In this document: one piece after another, positions 60,995 through 64,000 of the stretch
Layout of the letters: every line of letters begins with the position of its first letter
How positions within the stretch are numbered: the stretch's first letter is position 1
Source: Flavobacterium sp.
GTDB lineage: Bacteria; Bacteroidota; Bacteroidia; Flavobacteriales; Flavobacteriaceae
DNA: 64,000 bases
Direction: 5' to 3'
NCBI RefSeq assembly: GCF_024642105.1
Contig: NZ_JAHEBT010000003.1
Coordinates: forward strand, 1 to 64,000
Position numbers and translations under genes: made by a program
Notes under the pieces: model-generated
Database searches by the model: none
Told to the model about the DNA's origin: nothing
What the model saw: the letters and a program-made list of their open reading frames with translations, nothing else

Positions 60995-62263
60995 TTAGTC
61001 TGCGATTTCTTCTTTATCTGCTTCCCATTGACCAACAACGGAAGTTGCTAAGGCATTTCCTAAAACATTGGTTGCTGTTCTGAACATGTCACAAAAATGG
61101 TCAATTGGCAAAATCAATGCAATACCTTCAACTGGAATGTCAAACATACCACAAGTAGCCGCAACCACCACTAAACTAGCTCTTGGCACACCCGCAATTC
61201 CCTTACTCGTAAGCATCAAGACTAAAAGCATTGTCATCTGTGTTCCTAAATCCAAATGAACTCCGTATGCCTGAGCAATGAATATACTAGCAAAAGTCAT
61301 GTACATCATACTTCCATCTAAATTAAAAGAATACCCAAGAGGAAGCATAAATGAAACTATTTTATCTTTTACACCAAAACGTTCTAACTCCTCGGTTAAC
61401 TTAGGAAAAACAGCCTCGCTACTTGTTGTTCCAAAAGCAACAATCAAGGGATTCATAATTCTCTTTAACAAAATGGTCATTCTAGACTTCAAAAAGATAT
61501 ATCCAATCAAAATCAATACCGTCCATAAAGAGGTAATACCAATTAAGAATGAGCCAAAATATTTGAAATAAGTAATTGCTAATTCTTGAAAATCTCTTAC
61601 AGCAAAAACTCCTGCAATGGCACCAAATACACCAATAGGCGCAAATTTCATCACGTAATTAACCATCTTTAAAACAATATGCGATGTCTTATCCAATGCA
61701 TTTATTACTGGTTTAACATTATCTCCAATAGCTGCCGCAGCCAAACCAAAGAAAATTGAAAAAATAACAATTTGCAGAATTTCATTGGTAGCCATAGCTT
61801 CAAAAATACTTTTAGGAACAATATGTTCGATAAAATTTTCGAAAGACAACGTTTGGGTTTTAGCAGTAACCTCTGAAGCAGTTGTTAAATCAATATTAGA
61901 CAAATTCAAACCTACTCCTGGTTCTAAAACATTCACAAAAAACATTCCTAGCAATAACGAAATAAAAGAAGCGGTAAAAAACCAACCCAATGCTTTTCCT
62001 CCAATTCGTCCAACGGCTTTAATATCCCCTAATTTAGCGATACCTACAACCAAAGTTGTAAATACTAGAGGGGAAATAATCATCTGTACCAAACGGATAA
62101 AAACTGTTGCTAACATTTTGATTTTAGCACTAAATGATTGCGCTATTTCGTCAGTGCAATTAGTATGAATAACAATTCCTAATACAGCACCTAAAATCAT
62201 TGCTGTCAGAATTTGTCCTGTCAGCCCTGAAAAGAACGAATTTTTATTGGTATTTTCTTTCAT
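60995..62263 (-). CDS. Dicarboxylate/amino acid:cation symporter (DAACS, GltP/DctA-like)
   Basis: A 422-residue inner-membrane transporter that imports C4-dicarboxylates or glutamate/aspartate with Na+ or H+. Eight TM helices and two reentrant loops: the first loop motif appears as FGTTSSEAVFPKLTEELERFG (the Ser-rich TSS), the TM7 unwound motif as LDGSMMYMTFASIFIAQAYG (NLDG in place of NMDG), and the second loop as TSKGIAGVPRASLVVVAA. LPIDHFCDMFRTATNVLGNALA holds the substrate-binding Asp and Asn. N-terminal TM: GQILTAMILGAVLGIVI. Monocistronic. Confidence 0.93.
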   Translation of the reverse strand: MKENTNKNSFFSGLTGQILTAMILGAVLGIVIHTNCTDEIAQSFSAKIKMLATVFIRLVQMIISPLVFTTLVVGIAKLGDIKAVGRIGGKALGWFFTASFISLLLGMFFVNVLEPGVGLNLSNIDLTTASEVTAKTQTLSFENFIEHIVPKSIFEAMATNEILQIVIFSIFFGLAAAAIGDNVKPVINALDKTSHIVLKMVNYVMKFAPIGVFGAIAGVFAVRDFQELAITYFKYFGSFLIGITSLWTVLILIGYIFLKSRMTILLKRIMNPLIVAFGTTSSEAVFPKLTEELERFGVKDKIVSFMLPLGYSFNLDGSMMYMTFASIFIAQAYGVHLDLGTQMTMLLVLMLTSKGIAGVPRASLVVVAATCGMFDIPVEGIALILPIDHFCDMFRTATNVLGNALATSVVGQWEADKEEIAD

Positions 62264-62282
62264 TTTACTATTGGTTTTTGGT

Positions 62283-62358
62283 TAGCCCTGATGGAAGCGG
62301 CATCCTTTGACAGCGGGGTTCGCTGGCTAAGATATAGCGCACAGCAGGAAATAGCTCC
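62283..62358. repeat. Structured dispersed element (TAGCCCTGATGGAAGCGGCATCC ... AGGAAATAGCTCC type)
   Basis: It begins TAGCCCTGATGGAAGCGG and ends ACAGCAGGAAATAGCTCC, with an inner hairpin CAGCG-GGGTT-CGCTG (62311-62325). It is GC-rich compared with its surroundings, and lies between aroC (stop 62361) and the symporter start. I recognise this outline as a recurrent intergenic element in Flavobacterium genomes, with a variable inner stem-loop; function unknown. Confidence 0.6.
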
Positions 62359-62360
62359 TA

Positions 62361-63425
62361 CTATTTAGTATAGGTTTTGTTTATCAAATGAAAATCAGCT
62401 AAAACAATAGCTGCCATTGCCTCAACAATAGGTACTGCACGAGGTACTACGCATGGATCATGACGGCCTTTACCTGTCATTTCAACAATATTTCCTTTGT
62501 TATCCAAAGCGTCTTGTTTTTGCATAATAGTAGCAACGGGCTTGAACGCTACTCGGAAATAAATATCCATTCCATTACTGATTCCTCCTTGGATTCCGCC
62601 TGATAGATTGGTTTTAGTTGTTCCGTCTGCAAAATACAAATCATTGTGGTCACTACCTTTCATTTCGGCACCACAAAAACCACTTCCGAATTCAAATCCT
62701 TTTACAGCATTGATAGAAAGCATGGCTTTACCTAATTCGGCATGCAATTTATCAAAAACAGGCTCACCCAATCCTACTGGAACATTTTGGATAACACAAG
62801 TCACCACTCCTCCAACAGTATCTCCTTGCTTGCGAATTTCACGAATATATTCTTCCATTTCTGCCGCTGATTTTTCATCAGGACAACGAACGGGATTGCT
62901 TTCAATTTTTGAGAAATCTAACTCTTGGTACTTTTTATCCAAATGGATGTGACCTACTGAAGAAACGTAAGCATTAATTTTAATTTCAGGTAGCATTTGC
63001 TTTGCAATTGCACCCGCTACTACTCTACTCGCTGTTTCACGAGCCGAACTTCTTCCTCCTCCACGATAATCTCTAAAACCGTATTTTTGGTCGTAAACAT
63101 AGTCGGCATGACTGGGTCTGTAATTATCTTTTATATGAGAGTAATCGTCTGATTTTTGATTGGTATTGGGAATAATAAAACCAATTGGAGTACCAGTTGT
63201 TTTCCCTTCAAAAATACCAGAAAGAAACTGAACATCATCTGGTTCTTTACGTTGAGTAACAATAGCCGATTGCCCCGGTTTTCTTCTTGACATTTCAAAT
63301 TGGATTGCTTCTAAATCTATTGTAACACCTGGAGGGCATCCGTCTATAATTCCGCCTAAAGCTTCTCCGTGTGATTCTCCAAAAGTAGTAACTCTAAATA
63401 GTGTGCCGTAGCTATTTCCTGCCAT
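62361..63425 (-). CDS. aroC: Chorismate synthase
   Basis: A 354-residue FMN-dependent enzyme, the last shikimate step (EPSP to chorismate). Signature motifs: [15 protein letters not shown] (about 7-21), [45 protein letters not shown] and [16 protein letters not shown], and the C-terminal [28 protein letters not shown]. The stop codon abuts a structured repeat. A TACTTTTG -7 box is 17 nt upstream. Confidence 0.96.
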   Translation of the reverse strand: MAGNSYGTLFRVTTFGESHGEALGGIIDGCPPGVTIDLEAIQFEMSRRKPGQSAIVTQRKEPDDVQFLSGIFEGKTTGTPIGFIIPNTNQKSDDYSHIKDNYRPSHADYVYDQKYGFRDYRGGGRSSARETASRVVAGAIAKQMLPEIKINAYVSSVGHIHLDKKYQELDFSKIESNPVRCPDEKSAAEMEEYIREIRKQGDTVGGVVTCVIQNVPVGLGEPVFDKLHAELGKAMLSINAVKGFEFGSGFCGAEMKGSDHNDLYFADGTTKTNLSGGIQGGISNGMDIYFRVAFKPVATIMQKQDALDNKGNIVEMTGKGRHDPCVVPRAVPIVEAMAAIVLADFHLINKTYTK

Positions 63426-63441
63426 TATAATTAGTTTTGAA

Positions 63442-63449
63442 CAAAAGTA
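63442..63449 (-). promoter_or_regulatory. -7 box of aroC
   Basis: CAAAAGTA on the plus strand reads TACTTTTG, fitting TAnnTTTG, 17 nt before the aroC ATG. No TTG at the usual distance. Confidence 0.45.
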
Positions 63450-63614
63450 CCATTTTAGTTTAAAGTTTAAAAATTTAAGGTTTAAAGTTTTTCTTGAGGT
63501 AACTAATTAATTTTCTTTTTAATAACTAAAAAATAGCAACTTTAAATAAAGAAACAACACAATTTATTCCTTTTTGGTGCGTTTTTTGATTAAATTAGAT
63601 AAAAATAAATGACT

Positions 63615-64000
63615 ATGAAAAAATTAATTGTATCAGCGGTACTACTAATGGGATTAGGGTTTACTGCACAGGCTCAAGAAATTTCAAAAAATGCTTTAGG
63701 ATTGCGTTTGGGAGACAACAATGGTTTTGGTGCTGAAATCTCTTACCAAAAAGGTTTATCTAAGAACAATCGATTAGAAGCTGATTTAGGTTGGAGAAAT
63801 AATCACGATGTGAGCGCTTTCAAATTAACTGGAATTTACCAATGGCTATGGGAAATTGACAACAATTTCAATTGGTATGCCGGTGCTGGAGCTGGTTTAG
63901 GAAGTTGGAGTACTTCCGGTAGTAGTGGTAGTTTTGCTTTTGTAGCTGGAGATGTCGGAATTGAATATAATTTCAAAGACGCTCCTGTTTTACTTTCTTT
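63615..64000 (+). CDS. Outer-membrane beta-barrel protein (3' end beyond window)
   Basis: 128 codons are present from ATG 63615. The signal peptide is MKKLIVSAVLLMGLGFTAQA (cleavage near 20 before QEISKN). The mature part has alternating aromatic and Gly-rich strands (LGLRLGDNNGFGAEISYQKGL, NRLEADLGWRN, FNWYAGAGAGLGSW, GDVGIEYNFKDAPV), typical of small eight-stranded porin-like barrels common in Bacteroidota. Ligand or function unknown. The frame is open to the end of the window. Confidence 0.85.
   Translation, partial: MKKLIVSAVLLMGLGFTAQAQEISKNALGLRLGDNNGFGAEISYQKGLSKNNRLEADLGWRNNHDVSAFKLTGIYQWLWEIDNNFNWYAGAGAGLGSWSTSGSSGSFAFVAGDVGIEYNFKDAPVLLS

Overview
The window is low-GC chromosomal DNA from a member of the Flavobacteriia, most likely a Flavobacterium. 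The evidence is a type IX secretion/gliding type gene set (giant secreted repeat protein with a type B C-terminal domain, PorP/SprF protein, OmpA/PD40 protein), many Bacteroidota-type gene families (DUF3822, DAACS symporter, polyphosphate genes), and a recurring promoter of the Bacteroidota class (TTG, 19-22 nt, TAnnTTTG) that can be read directly upstream of several genes and of both stable RNAs. No tRNA, rRNA, CRISPR array, prophage or insertion sequence was found.

Layout. 1-3.1 kb: end of a 2-oxoglutarate/Fe(II) oxygenase gene, an SUI1/YciH gene, a nucleoside phosphorylase and a signal-less substrate-binding-like protein. 3.2-10.3 kb: a small accessory patch with a membrane protein and an ORF remnant, then a complete tripartite RND efflux operon on the minus strand with a small secreted protein upstream. 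10.4-18.3 kb: MsbA-like ABC exporter, proline dehydrogenase, aroB, an overlooked 48-55 aa ORF, arginine decarboxylase, a deoxyhypusine-synthase-like (probably homospermidine synthase) gene, an extremely acidic protein and a DinB protein. 18.3-24 kb: PEP carboxylase, Lrp regulator, M14 carboxypeptidase and an XRE regulator divergent from it, with an array of GTAAAC motifs between them. 24-29.3 kb: acyltransferase, spermidine-synthase-fold protein, K+ channel, kdsB, RecD-like helicase, DUF3822, rsmD. 29.3-32.1 kb: palindromic repeats, RNase P RNA, a small protein, and dnaX, whose reading frame breaks just after a hairpin plus an A10 run. 32.1-35.7 kb: ppx, ppk1 and sixA. 36-44.5 kb: a 1710-residue surface protein with tandem 90-aa repeats, PorP/SprF, a stand-alone TPR paralogue and an OmpA-family protein. 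44.6-50.5 kb: CAP lipoprotein, pdxH, rnz with a coupled STAS-like gene, pyrB, pyrR, ABC-F ATPase. 50.7-55.5 kb: FucP-like sugar transporter, a repeat-rich accessory patch with a secreted hypothetical, transaldolase, SDR and SRP RNA. 55.5-64 kb: glutaminyl cyclotransferase, coiled-coil membrane protein, ureohydrolase, rhlE, hsp20, a 63-aa protein, DAACS symporter, aroC and the start of an outer-membrane barrel gene.

Genes that work together: efflux operon (OMF/RND/MFP); arginine decarboxylase, DHS-like protein and perhaps the ureohydrolase in polyamine metabolism; sixA-ppk1-ppx in polyphosphate turnover; pyrR-pyrB in pyrimidine synthesis; adhesin-PorP-OmpA as a type IX secretion cassette. The most unusual signals are the dnaX hairpin/A10 slippage site, the GTAAAC operator-like array at 22.73-23.04 kb, the ABC-F protein with one canonical and one degenerate composite ATP site, the ureohydrolase with a changed metal-ligand motif, and the structured intergenic repeats. 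All functional statements are from reading the sequence; no database search was run.
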